Positions 17,530 to 25,965 of a DNA stretch of 64,000 bases are shown here, in pieces (within the stretch, counting starts at the first letter, position 1; each line of letters begins with the position of its first letter). Below the pieces are notes generated by a model, which had not been told where the DNA came from, made no database searches, and saw only the letters and a list, made by a program, of their open reading frames with translations. The position numbers and the translations under genes are program-made. Source of the stretch: Paucidesulfovibrio sp036541255. Its GTDB lineage: Bacteria; Desulfobacterota; Desulfovibrionia; Desulfovibrionales; Desulfovibrionaceae. Location of the stretch: NCBI GenBank assembly GCA_036541255.1, contig JAZHDD010000023.1:1-64000 (forward strand), given 5' to 3'.

Positions 17530-19497
17530 CTAAACGCCAAATTCCTTTTCAAAACGCCGCTGTTCATCAGGACCACCAATGAGTGCTAGCATGTCGTCCG
17601 CCTCCAAAGGCATACGGATGTCTGGGTTGGGCAGCATAACCCCCTCGCGCAACACGCCCACCACAGAAACGCCGGTGCGGCCCCGAATTCCCAGTTCGGC
17701 GATGTTGCGTCCCTGCAATTGGCTCCCAGACCGGACCCGGACCCAGGTGATCTCCACGGCGCGCAGGGCTTCAAGTTTGTATAGTGAGCCCTCCATATCG
17801 CCTCCCCCGGCTAGGGCCGCGTAGTCGTCGTCCTGCACCGCATCGGCAAAATGTTGCACCGCTCCAGGCGGCAGGCCAAGACAGCGCAGGGCCTTGCGCG
17901 CGAATTCCAAACCTGTTTCCAAGGCGGGCTGTACCACTTGGTTCGCGCCCAGGTCGCGCATGCGGCGCATCTGACCCATACCATCGGCCCGGGCCACTAT
18001 CCCCAGGTCCGGCGCTAAAGAACGCGTCAATTCCACAACCTGCCGGACCACGGAAAACGCGGGCACCGTGACCATCAACAGCTTGGCCAGTCCGGGATGA
18101 GCAGCCTCCAACACGGGCTGGAGGGTAGCGTCCCCGTAGATCACAGGCACGCCCCTAGCCTTGAGCGCCTCGAAAGCACGATGCTCTGTCTCCACAACGA
18201 CGTAATGCACGCCTGCCGCAGCCAGGACTTTAGCCAGAAACACGCCCACTTGGCCGCCGCCCACTATAATGACGTGGTCGTGGAGACAGTCGCTGCCCAC
18301 GTTCACTCGTTGTACTGGTTCGCTTTTGTAAATACGGCGCTGCATGCGGTAGAGTGGCGCGGCCAGCCGAGAAAAGGGCGGAGTCAGAAGCATGGTCATG
18401 ATGGCAGTGGAGAGGATCAGCCCGTACTGCTCGGAATTCAACGCTCCCGCTTCGCTCCCCACTCTGGCCAGCAGGAAAGAAAGCTCACCTACCTGGAACA
18501 TGCCCAGCCCCACGGCCAAGGGGACGATGTTTACATAGCCGAACAGACGCACCAACCCAGCACAGAGCAGTCCCTTACCTAGAGCTGTGAGTGCCACCAA
18601 GAACAGTATGGTCTTCCAATGACCGAACAGGAACAGAGGATCCAGCAACATGCCCACCGAGGCGAAAAATAGCAGGCCGAAAATATCGCGTAGAGGCAGG
18701 ATGCTGGAAAGCGCATGGTGGCTGTAGTCGGATTCGCTGATGACCAGTCCGGCCACAAAAGCACCAAAGGCGAAGGAAAGACCAAAAAGATAAGTCCCGT
18801 ATCCGATGCCCAAAGCCAGAGCACTGGTAGTCACCAAAAACAACTCCGACGAGTTGGTACGAGCCACGAGCTTCATCAGCCAGGGAATCACCCGCGCCCC
18901 CACAAGAATCATCAGCCCCAGAAAAGCGGCAGCCTTGAACACGGCCAAGCCAAGCAGGCCCAGCCCACCCCCCATATCTCCACCCAGTTCGCCAAGGATG
19001 GGCAGGATCACGAGCATGGGCACCACTGCTAGATCCTGAACAATGAGCATGCCTACCATGACTCGGCTTGAGAGCGTGCCCATGAGTCCTTGACTTTCCA
19101 GGGTCTTGAGAATGACCATGGTACTGGAGAGCGAAAGCAGTGAACCGAGCCAGAGCGCCGGCTCCCAGCCCCATCCCATCCAGAGGGCTATGCCCCAGCC
19201 GTAAACCACTATCAGCACGATCTGGATGGGAGTGCCCACCAGGGCAATACCGCGCACGGGGCGGAGATCAGACAAGGAAAATTCCAGCCCGATGCCGAAA
19301 AGCAGCAAGGCCACACCAATCTCCGCGAGCATTTCGATCTCATGCACGGAGGAGACGGTCACTCCACCGGTATGTGGCCCAAGCAATACTCCGGCCACGA
19401 TGTAGCCGAGAATCAGCGGTTGGCCCAGCCGACGTGCCAGCAGCCCGCAAAACAGCGCGGCCAACACCACGAGCACGATGTCGGATGCGATACCCAA
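17530..19497 (-). CDS. CPA2-family monovalent cation:proton antiporter with RCK domains
   Basis: A 655-residue inner-membrane protein like KefB/KefC. The N-terminal Na+/H+ exchanger domain (about 10-385) has some 12 helices with PLILGYIVAGVLLGPHTGG. A cytoplasmic TrkA-N (RCK-N) domain follows (HVIIVGGGQVGVFLAKVLAA, about 412-530), then a TrkA-C domain at the end (about 575-650). It should exchange K+ or Na+ for protons under nucleotide control. A TTG start at 19497 with AAAGGA 7 bp upstream is preferred, as no ATG fits. Base composition is lower than its neighbours (47% GC in one 60-base sample, 18781-18840), a hint of separate ancestry. Confidence 0.9.
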   Translation of the reverse strand: MGIASDIVLVVLAALFCGLLARRLGQPLILGYIVAGVLLGPHTGGVTVSSVHEIEMLAEIGVALLLFGIGLEFSLSDLRPVRGIALVGTPIQIVLIVVYGWGIALWMGWGWEPALWLGSLLSLSSTMVILKTLESQGLMGTLSSRVMVGMLIVQDLAVVPMLVILPILGELGGDMGGGLGLLGLAVFKAAAFLGLMILVGARVIPWLMKLVARTNSSELFLVTTSALALGIGYGTYLFGLSFAFGAFVAGLVISESDYSHHALSSILPLRDIFGLLFFASVGMLLDPLFLFGHWKTILFLVALTALGKGLLCAGLVRLFGYVNIVPLAVGLGMFQVGELSFLLARVGSEAGALNSEQYGLILSTAIMTMLLTPPFSRLAAPLYRMQRRIYKSEPVQRVNVGSDCLHDHVIIVGGGQVGVFLAKVLAAAGVHYVVVETEHRAFEALKARGVPVIYGDATLQPVLEAAHPGLAKLLMVTVPAFSVVRQVVELTRSLAPDLGIVARADGMGQMRRMRDLGANQVVQPALETGLEFARKALRCLGLPPGAVQHFADAVQDDDYAALAGGGDMEGSLYKLEALRAVEITWVRVRSGSQLQGRNIAELGIRGRTGVSVVGVLREGVMLPNPDIRMPLEADDMLALIGGPDEQRRFEKEFGV

Positions 19498-19551
19498 TGT
19501 TTTTCCTTTAGTTAATACCGCAAGACACGGCCATTGGAATCCTCGTTGCTG

Positions 19552-19580
19552 ATAATGGCAATTTATCTTGCTCAATTCAA
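19552..19580 (-). promoter_or_regulatory. Promoter candidate for the CPA2 antiporter
   Basis: On the minus strand: TTGAAT, a 17-bp spacer, then CATTAT (4 of 6 matches each). The region is AT-rich compared with its surroundings and sits about 55 bp before the TTG start. Confidence 0.35.
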
Positions 19581-19777
19581 ATATTTTTGTCCGATGCTTG
19601 CCCGAAACCGCCCCGGAGACTTTGTCCTTCCTGTTCTGCACCATCAGCGCAGCCTTGGACTGGCTGCCCTGTCCCCCCGTGAATTGTCGCGAATTCTCGT
19701 GGCAATCAACAACCTTTCCGACCCAGCGCGTCCGGTTTTGCTTGCCCTAGCCCTGAAGGACCGTTTACACAGACTCC

Positions 19778-20530
19778 ATGTCGGTCGCACTTCCCAAGCA
19801 ATTTCTCAAAGCCATGGGCAAGGCCCTTTTGGACGCCTGTCGAGACCTGGCGCCCATCGTCACGGTCATCGCGGTCTTTCAACTGCTGGTCCTGCGCCAG
19901 CCCCTGCCCGACACCCTTTCGGTGCTGGCCGGACTGATTCTGGTCATCCTGGGACTGGCCTGCTTCGTGGTCGGCCTGGACCTGGGCCTGTTCCCCTTTG
20001 GTGAAAGCCTGGCCGAGGAATTCGCACGCAAGGGCAGCCTGTTCTGGCTACTGCTCTTTGCCTTTGCCCTGGGCTTCGGCACCACCGTGGCCGAGCCCGC
20101 GCTCATCGCCGTGTGCATGGAAGGGGCGCGCGCCGTGGCCGAAGCCGGACTCATCGCCCCCGACCCCGAAGCCCTGGCCGAATACGCACTGGGCGTGCGC
20201 CTGACCGTGGCCCTGTCCGTGGGCGTGGCCATCGTCTTCGGCGTGCTGCGCATCCTGCGCGGCTGGCCCCTGCCCCGGCTCATCGTGGGCGGCTACATCG
20301 TGGTCATGCTCATGACCATCATCGCTCCGGCGGAAATCGTGGGACTGGCCTACGACTCGGGCGGCGTGACCACCTCCACGGTGACCGTGCCCCTGGTCAC
20401 GGCCCTGGGCGTGGGACTGGCCCGGACCATCCGCGGCCGCGACCCGCTCACGGACGGTTTCGGCCTCATTGCCCTGGCCTCGCTCACGCCCATGATCTTC
20501 GTCATGCTTTTCGGCATCGTGATGCACTAG
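19778..20530 (+). CDS. DUF1538 membrane protein, first of a pair
   Basis: A 250-residue inner-membrane protein with about six or seven helices and the conserved DUF1538 motif SGGVTTSTVTVPLVTALG near residue 200, plus GFGTTVAEPAL near 100. As I recall, a homologous pair in Halomonas (UmpA/UmpB) was reported as a cation/proton antiporter; here the role is unproven. The ATG at 19778 has only a distant AAGGA, so a start at 19814 is possible. The next gene, a paralogue, starts 9 bp after its stop, and a P-II-like gene follows. Confidence 0.85.
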   Translation: MSVALPKQFLKAMGKALLDACRDLAPIVTVIAVFQLLVLRQPLPDTLSVLAGLILVILGLACFVVGLDLGLFPFGESLAEEFARKGSLFWLLLFAFALGFGTTVAEPALIAVCMEGARAVAEAGLIAPDPEALAEYALGVRLTVALSVGVAIVFGVLRILRGWPLPRLIVGGYIVVMLMTIIAPAEIVGLAYDSGGVTTSTVTVPLVTALGVGLARTIRGRDPLTDGFGLIALASLTPMIFVMLFGIVMH

Positions 20531-20539
20531 GGAGACCGC

Positions 20540-21334
20540 ATGGACATTCTCTTTGATCCGCTGAAACTCTTGTGGGCCACGGGCCTGGACGTGCTCCCGG
20601 TGCTGGCGCTGCTCGTGTTCTTCCAGCGAGTGGTGCTCAAACGGCCCATCCCCCGGCCCGGCCGCATCCTGGTAGGCTTCATTCTGGTCATCGTGGGCAT
20701 GACCTGCTTTTTGGCCGGACTGGACTTGGCGCTCTTCCCGGTGGGCCGCAGCATGGCCCTACAGCTTTCCGAGGCGGCCCAGGCCGGAACGGTCGTGGAC
20801 TGGACTTCCTACGGCTGGATCTATCTTTTCGCCTTTCTGGTGGGCTTTTCCACCACTGTTGCCGAACCCTCGCTCATCGCCGTGGCCAACAAGGCCAACG
20901 AAGCCTCGGGCGGAGCGGTCTCTGCCTGGGGGCTGCGGCTGGCCGTGGCCCTGGGCGTGGCCGTGGGCATCTCCCTGGGCACATTCCGGATCATCACGGG
21001 CACGCCCCTGTACCTCTACATCCTGGCGGGCTATGTCATCGTGGCAGTCCAGACCCTGCTGGCCCCGAAGATGATCATCCCCCTGGCCTACGACACGGGC
21101 GGAGTGACAACCTCCACGGTGACCGTGCCCCTGGTGGCGGCCCTGGGCCTGGGGCTGGCCTCCAACGTACCCGGACGCAGCCCGGTGCTGGACGGCTTCG
21201 GCCTCATCGCCTTTGCCAGCCTGTTCCCGATCATCGCCGTGCTCGGCTACGCCCAAATCGTCCAATTCGTGACCAACCGCCGCAGGCAGCGACTGCGGCA
21301 CACGTCGGAACCAAGGCCGCAAGCGGCCGGTTAA
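20540..21334 (+). CDS. DUF1538 membrane protein, second of a pair
   Basis: A 264-residue paralogue of the upstream gene with the same two motifs: GFSTTVAEPSL near residue 110 and TGGVTTSTVTVPLVAALG near 195. It has about seven helices and a basic C-terminal tail (RRRQRLRH). The two proteins probably form one heteromeric transporter. A GGGAGACCGC ribosome site precedes the ATG. The P-II-like gene starts 15 bp after its stop, so all three are one operon. Confidence 0.88.
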   Translation: MDILFDPLKLLWATGLDVLPVLALLVFFQRVVLKRPIPRPGRILVGFILVIVGMTCFLAGLDLALFPVGRSMALQLSEAAQAGTVVDWTSYGWIYLFAFLVGFSTTVAEPSLIAVANKANEASGGAVSAWGLRLAVALGVAVGISLGTFRIITGTPLYLYILAGYVIVAVQTLLAPKMIIPLAYDTGGVTTSTVTVPLVAALGLGLASNVPGRSPVLDGFGLIAFASLFPIIAVLGYAQIVQFVTNRRRQRLRHTSEPRPQAAG

Positions 21335-21349
21335 CGCGAAGGAGTTCGT

Positions 21350-21676
21350 ATGACGCTCAAATGCATCCTGGCCATGGTCAAGCCCAACCTGACCGACAAG
21401 GTGGTGGACGCGGCCAAGGACGCCGGTGCCACCGGAGCGACCATCATTGCCGCGTCCGGCACGGGCATCCGCGAGGCCAAATCGTTTTTTGGTCTCTGCC
21501 TGGACGTGCGCACGGACATCATCCTCTTTCTGGTGGCCGAGGACATGGTCCAGCCCGTGATCAGCGCCGTAGAATCCGCAGGCCGCTTCAGCGAACCGGG
21601 CACGGGCATCGCCTTTGTGCTCCCCGTGGAAAGCGCCGTGGGCCTGCAAAGCCAGTTCAAAAACGGCCTGAAATAG
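21350..21676 (+). CDS. P-II-like signalling protein linked to the DUF1538 pair
   Basis: A 108-residue protein with the P-II ferredoxin-like pattern: LKCILAMVKPNLTDKVVDAA start, GATGATII, then a reduced T-loop region and TGIAFVLPVESAVGL near the end. The uridylylated Tyr of the GlnB T-loop is not seen, so it is a P-II relative rather than GlnB or GlnK. Position suggests it binds and gates the DUF1538 transporter, as GlnK does for AmtB (inference). The GAAGGAG ribosome site is good. Confidence 0.82.
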   Translation: MTLKCILAMVKPNLTDKVVDAAKDAGATGATIIAASGTGIREAKSFFGLCLDVRTDIILFLVAEDMVQPVISAVESAGRFSEPGTGIAFVLPVESAVGLQSQFKNGLK

Positions 21677-21720
21677 TCGGGAGCCTTGCCTTTGGGGAGT
21701 TTGACCGCTACCTCTGAGGC

Positions 21721-23100
21721 ATGACGCCCCGCCCGAAAAGCCTTCGCAGCCTTGACCTGCTGCGCGACCCTGTCCCGGGACTGGTGCGCGCGGTCGCGAT
21801 CCCGGCCAGCGTGGGCTTTTTGTTTCACACTCTGTTCAACGTCACGGACACGTATTTCACGGGCAGAATATCCACGCAGGCCCTTTCCGCGTTGACCATG
21901 TCCTTCCCGCTCTTCTTCATGATCGTGGCCACGGGATCGGGCCTCTCCACCGGAGCCACGGCCCTGATCGGCCAGGCTTTGGGCCGGGGCGATCGGCAGG
22001 AAGCCCAGTTGTTGGCGGCTCAATCCCTGAGTCTGGGCCTGGGTGCGGGTCTGCTGCTCGGCCTGCTCGGCCTGGGCCTGATGCGCCCGGCCTTTCTGGC
22101 CCTGGGGGCCCAAGGCGCGGAAATGGACGCGGCCCTGGAATACATGGGCACCATCTTTCTGGGCGCGCCATTGTTCCTCCTGGCCCATCTGGGAAATGCC
22201 CCGCTCAACGCCATGGGCGAAACGCGCGTGTTCCGCAATTTCCTGGTCTTCGGCGCCGGGCTCAACTGCCTGCTGGACCCCTGGTTCATCCACGGCGGAT
22301 TGGGGCTCCCGGCCATGGGCGTGGCGGGCGTGGCCTGGGCCACGGTGCTCATCCAGGCAATGGGCGCGCTCTACGTCATCTGGAGGTCCATGCGGGCCGG
22401 ACTTCTTACGATGGATAGCTGGCGCTGCCTGCTGCCCCGGCTGCAAACCATCAAGGCCATTCTTGGGCAGGGCCTGCCCGCCAGCGCCAATTCCGTGACC
22501 ATCGGACTGGGCGTGTTCGTGATTCTCTACTATGTGGGCCAATTCGGGGCCGAGGCCAAGGCCGCCTATGGCGCGGCCATGCGCGTGGAACAACTCGTAC
22601 TCGTGCCCACCATTGGCCTGAACATCGCCGTCCTGACCCTGACCGCGCAAAACCACGGTGCCGGGGAAATGATCCGCGTCAGGGAAACCCTGCGCACGGC
22701 GCTGCGGTTCGGCGCATGGCTCATGGTTCCGGGCACCCTGGCGGTTTATTTCCTGGCACCGCTGCTGATGCGCTTCTTTTCGGACGACCCGCTGGTGCAG
22801 GCAATGGGCGCGGACTATCTGCGCGTGGATGCGCTGGCCCTGTACGGTTATGTGGTCGTTTTTGCGGGAACCGCCACGCTCCAGGGCATGAAACGCCCCT
22901 TGTTCGCTGTCTGGCTGGGCCTTGCACGGCAGATCGCGGCTCCGGCCCTGCTCTTCTGGCTGCTGACCTCGGTCCTGGGACTGGGGCTGATCAGTCTCTG
23001 GTGGGGCACTTTCGGCATTGTCTGGTGTTCGGCGGGCGTGGCCTACTTCTGGGCGCAACGCGACATGGACCGCGAGGAACGCCGCCTTATCGGCAACTGA
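21721..23100 (+). CDS. MATE-family efflux transporter
   Basis: A 459-residue inner-membrane protein with 12 helices, following the MATE/DinF pattern: LVRAVAIPASVGFLFHTLFN, then NVTDTYFTGRIS and ALTMSFPLFFMIVATGSGLS. The family exports drugs or cationic metabolites using H+ or Na+. The gene starts 44 bp after the P-II-like gene and could be in the same transcript, but nothing ties its function to it. Its ribosome site is weak (CTCTGAGGC next to the ATG). Confidence 0.9.
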   Translation: MTPRPKSLRSLDLLRDPVPGLVRAVAIPASVGFLFHTLFNVTDTYFTGRISTQALSALTMSFPLFFMIVATGSGLSTGATALIGQALGRGDRQEAQLLAAQSLSLGLGAGLLLGLLGLGLMRPAFLALGAQGAEMDAALEYMGTIFLGAPLFLLAHLGNAPLNAMGETRVFRNFLVFGAGLNCLLDPWFIHGGLGLPAMGVAGVAWATVLIQAMGALYVIWRSMRAGLLTMDSWRCLLPRLQTIKAILGQGLPASANSVTIGLGVFVILYYVGQFGAEAKAAYGAAMRVEQLVLVPTIGLNIAVLTLTAQNHGAGEMIRVRETLRTALRFGAWLMVPGTLAVYFLAPLLMRFFSDDPLVQAMGADYLRVDALALYGYVVVFAGTATLQGMKRPLFAVWLGLARQIAAPALLFWLLTSVLGLGLISLWWGTFGIVWCSAGVAYFWAQRDMDREERRLIGN

Positions 23101-23165
23101 CCGACAGCAAGGCAATCCATTCCCGCTTCCCTGCTTACCTTCGCGCCTCCCCACGACAAAACGCA

Positions 23166-23201
23166 GCGAGTCGGCATTACCTTGCAGCAATGCCGACTCG
23201 C
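23166..23201 (-). terminator. Long perfect hairpin between MATE and cysS genes
   Basis: Thirteen-base arms (GCGAGTCGGCATT and its exact complement at 23189-23201) enclose ten bases. On the minus strand it is followed by GCGTTTTGTC, a short T-run, so it may end the cysS transcript, about 70 bp after its stop. It also lies 65 bp after the convergent MATE gene and may serve both. Confidence 0.5.
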
Positions 23202-23271
23202 AGTAGAGCTATGACGACAGGACGATTCCCTTGAAAAGCAGACGCCTGCGCCGCTTGCCGATAGACCTGTT

Positions 23272-24726
23272 CTAGGCGTCCCAGACCGGGCCTTGCGGGG
23301 TGTCCTTGACCTCCACGCCCAGGGCCGCGAGTTCGTCGCGCACCTCATCGGCACGGGCGAAATCTTTGTCCTTGCGGGCTTCCTGACGGGCAGCCATGAG
23401 CTTTTCCACTTGCGCGGGATCAATGCCCTTGCGCTGGGCGCGGGTGGCCTTGAGTTCTTCCAGGAACGCCGCTGGCTCACGTTCGAACACGCCAAAGACC
23501 GTGGCCCATTCGGCCACATCATTCTTGATACGCTCCCAAAGAGCCTTGGCCGCCTCGGACTTGCGCCAGGCCTTGTCTTCGCCCAGGCGTCCGGCCAGCC
23601 GCACGGCATTGAACAGCTGGCCCAGAGCGCCAGCCGTGTTCATGTCGTCTTCCATGGCCCGGACCCATTCCGCTTCGATCTTGTCCAGCTCCTCGCCCAG
23701 TTCCGCAGGCAGTTCGCCCTTGGACCACTTGGTGCGGGCCAACTCCTCGTCGATCTGGCGCAAGGCCGCGTAGACCCGCTTGAGGCCCTTTTCGCCTTCT
23801 TCCAGCGCGTCAAAGGAGAAGTCCAGCGGGCTGCGGTAATGCATGGTCAGCAGGAAGTAACGCAGGGTCTCGGGGTGGAACTGCTCCAGAATGTCGCGGA
23901 TGGTGAAGAAATTGCCCAGGGACTTGGACATCTTCTCGGAATTGATCTGCACGAAGCCGTTGTGGACCCAGTAGCGCGCAAAGGGCTTGCCCGTGGCCGC
24001 CTCGGATTGGGCGATCTCGTTCTCGTGGTGCGGGAAGGAGAGGTCCTGGCCGCCGCCGTGGATGTCCAGGGGCAACGGCGCATACTTCTCGCTCATGGCC
24101 GAGCATTCCAGATGCCAGCCGGGCCGTCCCGGTCCCCAAGGACTCTCCCAGGAAGGCTCGCCCGGCTTGGCCGCCTTCCACAGGGCAAAGTCCAGGGGGT
24201 CTTCCTTTTTCTCGCCCGGAGCGATGCGCGCGCCCGATTCCAGCTCTTCTATCCTGCGGCCCGACAGTTTGCCGTACCCCTCGAAAGAACGCACCCGGAA
24301 GTACACGTCGCCGTTGTCCGCGGCATAGGCGTTCCCCTTGTCGATGAGCCGTTCGGTGAGCGCAATCATCTCGCCGATATGCTCGGTGCATTTGGGTTCG
24401 ATGTCGGCACGCAGCACGCCCAGCCGGTCCATGTCGGTGTAGAACTCGCCGATGAACCGTTCGGCCAGCTCCGCGGGCTGAACGCCAAGCTCGTTGGCGC
24501 GGTTGATGATCTTGTCGTCGATGTCCGTGAAGTTGCGCACGAAGGTGACGTCGTAGCCCTTGTGGCGCAGGTAGCGCACAAGCACGTCAAAGACCACGCT
24601 GGAACGCGCGTGTCCGATGTGGCACAGGTCATAAGCGGTGATACCGCAGACGTACATGCTCACCTTGTTGTCGATCAGAGGGGTGAACTCTTCCTTGCCA
24701 CGGGACATGGTATTGTACAAACGCAT
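23272..24726 (-). CDS. cysS: Cysteinyl-tRNA synthetase
   Basis: A 484-residue class I synthetase that charges tRNA-Cys. It shows the first zinc Cys in YVCGITAYD, the HIGH motif as HIGHARS, the other zinc ligands in HLECSAMS and HHENEIAQSE, and KMSKS as KMSKSLGN. It has a normal length and a C-terminal DALR-type anticodon region. The ATG at 24726 follows GGAG. A membrane-anchored unknown protein is encoded 48 bp upstream. Confidence 0.98.
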   Translation of the reverse strand: MRLYNTMSRGKEEFTPLIDNKVSMYVCGITAYDLCHIGHARSSVVFDVLVRYLRHKGYDVTFVRNFTDIDDKIINRANELGVQPAELAERFIGEFYTDMDRLGVLRADIEPKCTEHIGEMIALTERLIDKGNAYAADNGDVYFRVRSFEGYGKLSGRRIEELESGARIAPGEKKEDPLDFALWKAAKPGEPSWESPWGPGRPGWHLECSAMSEKYAPLPLDIHGGGQDLSFPHHENEIAQSEAATGKPFARYWVHNGFVQINSEKMSKSLGNFFTIRDILEQFHPETLRYFLLTMHYRSPLDFSFDALEEGEKGLKRVYAALRQIDEELARTKWSKGELPAELGEELDKIEAEWVRAMEDDMNTAGALGQLFNAVRLAGRLGEDKAWRKSEAAKALWERIKNDVAEWATVFGVFEREPAAFLEELKATRAQRKGIDPAQVEKLMAARQEARKDKDFARADEVRDELAALGVEVKDTPQGPVWDA

Positions 24727-24774
24727 TCCAAAACTCCGATTGCAACGTATCTTTATAATTGGCTTTCGATTAAA

Positions 24775-25662
24775 TTAGTCAGCCTGAACCTTGATGTTCA
24801 GCATCTGCACGGCATCGGCAGGGTCCTGTACGCCCAGCAAGGAAAGCACGGCCACGGGCTGATCAGGAGCAAGCGTCAACTTGATGCCCTTGCGCGCGTT
24901 CAGGAATTTCTTCACTTCCTTGAGCGCGGTCACGGTAAAGGCCTGCTGGGCCTCCTCGGCGGTGGCGATCTCCTTGTCCAGGCCCAGGTTCATTTCGTCG
25001 ATCAGCACCTGCTCGCTGGAATTCTGGTCTTCGGCAATGGTCTTGAACAGCCGGTTCATAAGCGAAGCGTCGGAATACTGCAGCGTGGCGCCGTTGATGG
25101 CCATCAGCATGGCCTTGGCCGAATCCTGCTTGGCCAGGGCCTGCATGTCCACGTTGGACATCTTCAGGGAAAAGCTCAGCTTGCCCGCGTCCTCCACGCC
25201 CAGGGACACGCCGTTGACCTCGAAGAGCTGGGTCTTCTCGTCATAGGCATAATCCATGGCGTAGTCGCAATAGAGAATATCGTAGCCCATCCGGCGCAAT
25301 TCCGGCGCGGCGTCCTCGAACAGCTCCTCGGTCACGGGCAGGGTCACGCCCCGGAATTCCGCATTCAGGGCATAGGGCTGGCCGTCCTTCTCCTCATAAC
25401 GGGAGAGCACGAACTCCTTCACCTTGACGCTCTTGCCGCCCATGATCACGATGTCCATGTCGCGGATCACGGCGCGACGGCTGAAAAGCTCCACTTCCAC
25501 GTCGGAATATTCCGCATGGGCCACCTCGTCCATGTCCGCGAAAAATTCTTTGACCTTCTGCTCGGCCACGTTCTTGGCCATGAACTTGGCACCAAAAAAA
25601 CCTGCGGCAAGCAGAATCGCGCCCACCACAGCCAGTACCAATATGCTTTTGCCTTTTGCCAT
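24775..25662 (-). CDS. Membrane-anchored periplasmic protein of unknown function
   Basis: A 295-residue protein with an N-terminal membrane anchor (about 7-28, ILVLAVVGAILLAAGFFGA) and no lipobox, followed by an acidic soluble domain exposed to the periplasm. The soluble part has alternating beta-type segments (VEVELFSRRAVIRDMDIVIMG). No family is confidently recognised; distant similarity to large periplasmic lipid-handling folds cannot be excluded. The ATG has AAGGAGGAAGCT upstream. It is co-directional with cysS, 48 bp apart, and may be co-transcribed. Confidence 0.75.
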   Translation of the reverse strand: MAKGKSILVLAVVGAILLAAGFFGAKFMAKNVAEQKVKEFFADMDEVAHAEYSDVEVELFSRRAVIRDMDIVIMGGKSVKVKEFVLSRYEEKDGQPYALNAEFRGVTLPVTEELFEDAAPELRRMGYDILYCDYAMDYAYDEKTQLFEVNGVSLGVEDAGKLSFSLKMSNVDMQALAKQDSAKAMLMAINGATLQYSDASLMNRLFKTIAEDQNSSEQVLIDEMNLGLDKEIATAEEAQQAFTVTALKEVKKFLNARKGIKLTLAPDQPVAVLSLLGVQDPADAVQMLNIKVQAD

Positions 25663-25965
25663 AGCTTCCTCCTTGATCAGCCGACGGGACCAAACGCACG
25701 CACGCAGGTGGCCGCCTTGTTGTCGTTTTGCCAGTGAAGCCCACCCCCCGGTCAGGGGCGGCCCGGTGGCTCACCTGCCCTGGTTTCCACTCTCCTCGCC
25801 GCTTGATATCCGCTTGAACACGATCTTTCCAGGGGCAATCAACGGACTCTTTCCTGTTTTATCAGCGTAACGCCTAATATCGTCACCCTTTCTCCGGAAC
25901 CGTCCTTGTTGAGCGGTAAAAACCGTTAGAAATACAACCGTGTTTCCGATATTCGCTCACACCTA
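25663..25965. other. Intergenic region between ispDF and the anchored protein gene
   Basis: In 303 bp no convincing gene is seen. The part near 25860-25950 is AT-richer than the surroundings and probably holds the promoter of the downstream minus-strand genes, but no clear -35/-10 pair stands out. A GC-rich fold around 25740-25780 (CCACC/GGTGG arms) is weak. Confidence 0.4.

Noticed and set aside
23293..25737. Plus-strand frame of 814 codons opposite cysS and the anchored protein gene
   Set aside because: It crosses two real genes and an intergenic gap, with biased composition and no recognisable domain.
25740..25790. GC-rich fold that might be a riboswitch or attenuator
   Set aside because: Only short imperfect arms are present and no known riboswitch core was recognised.
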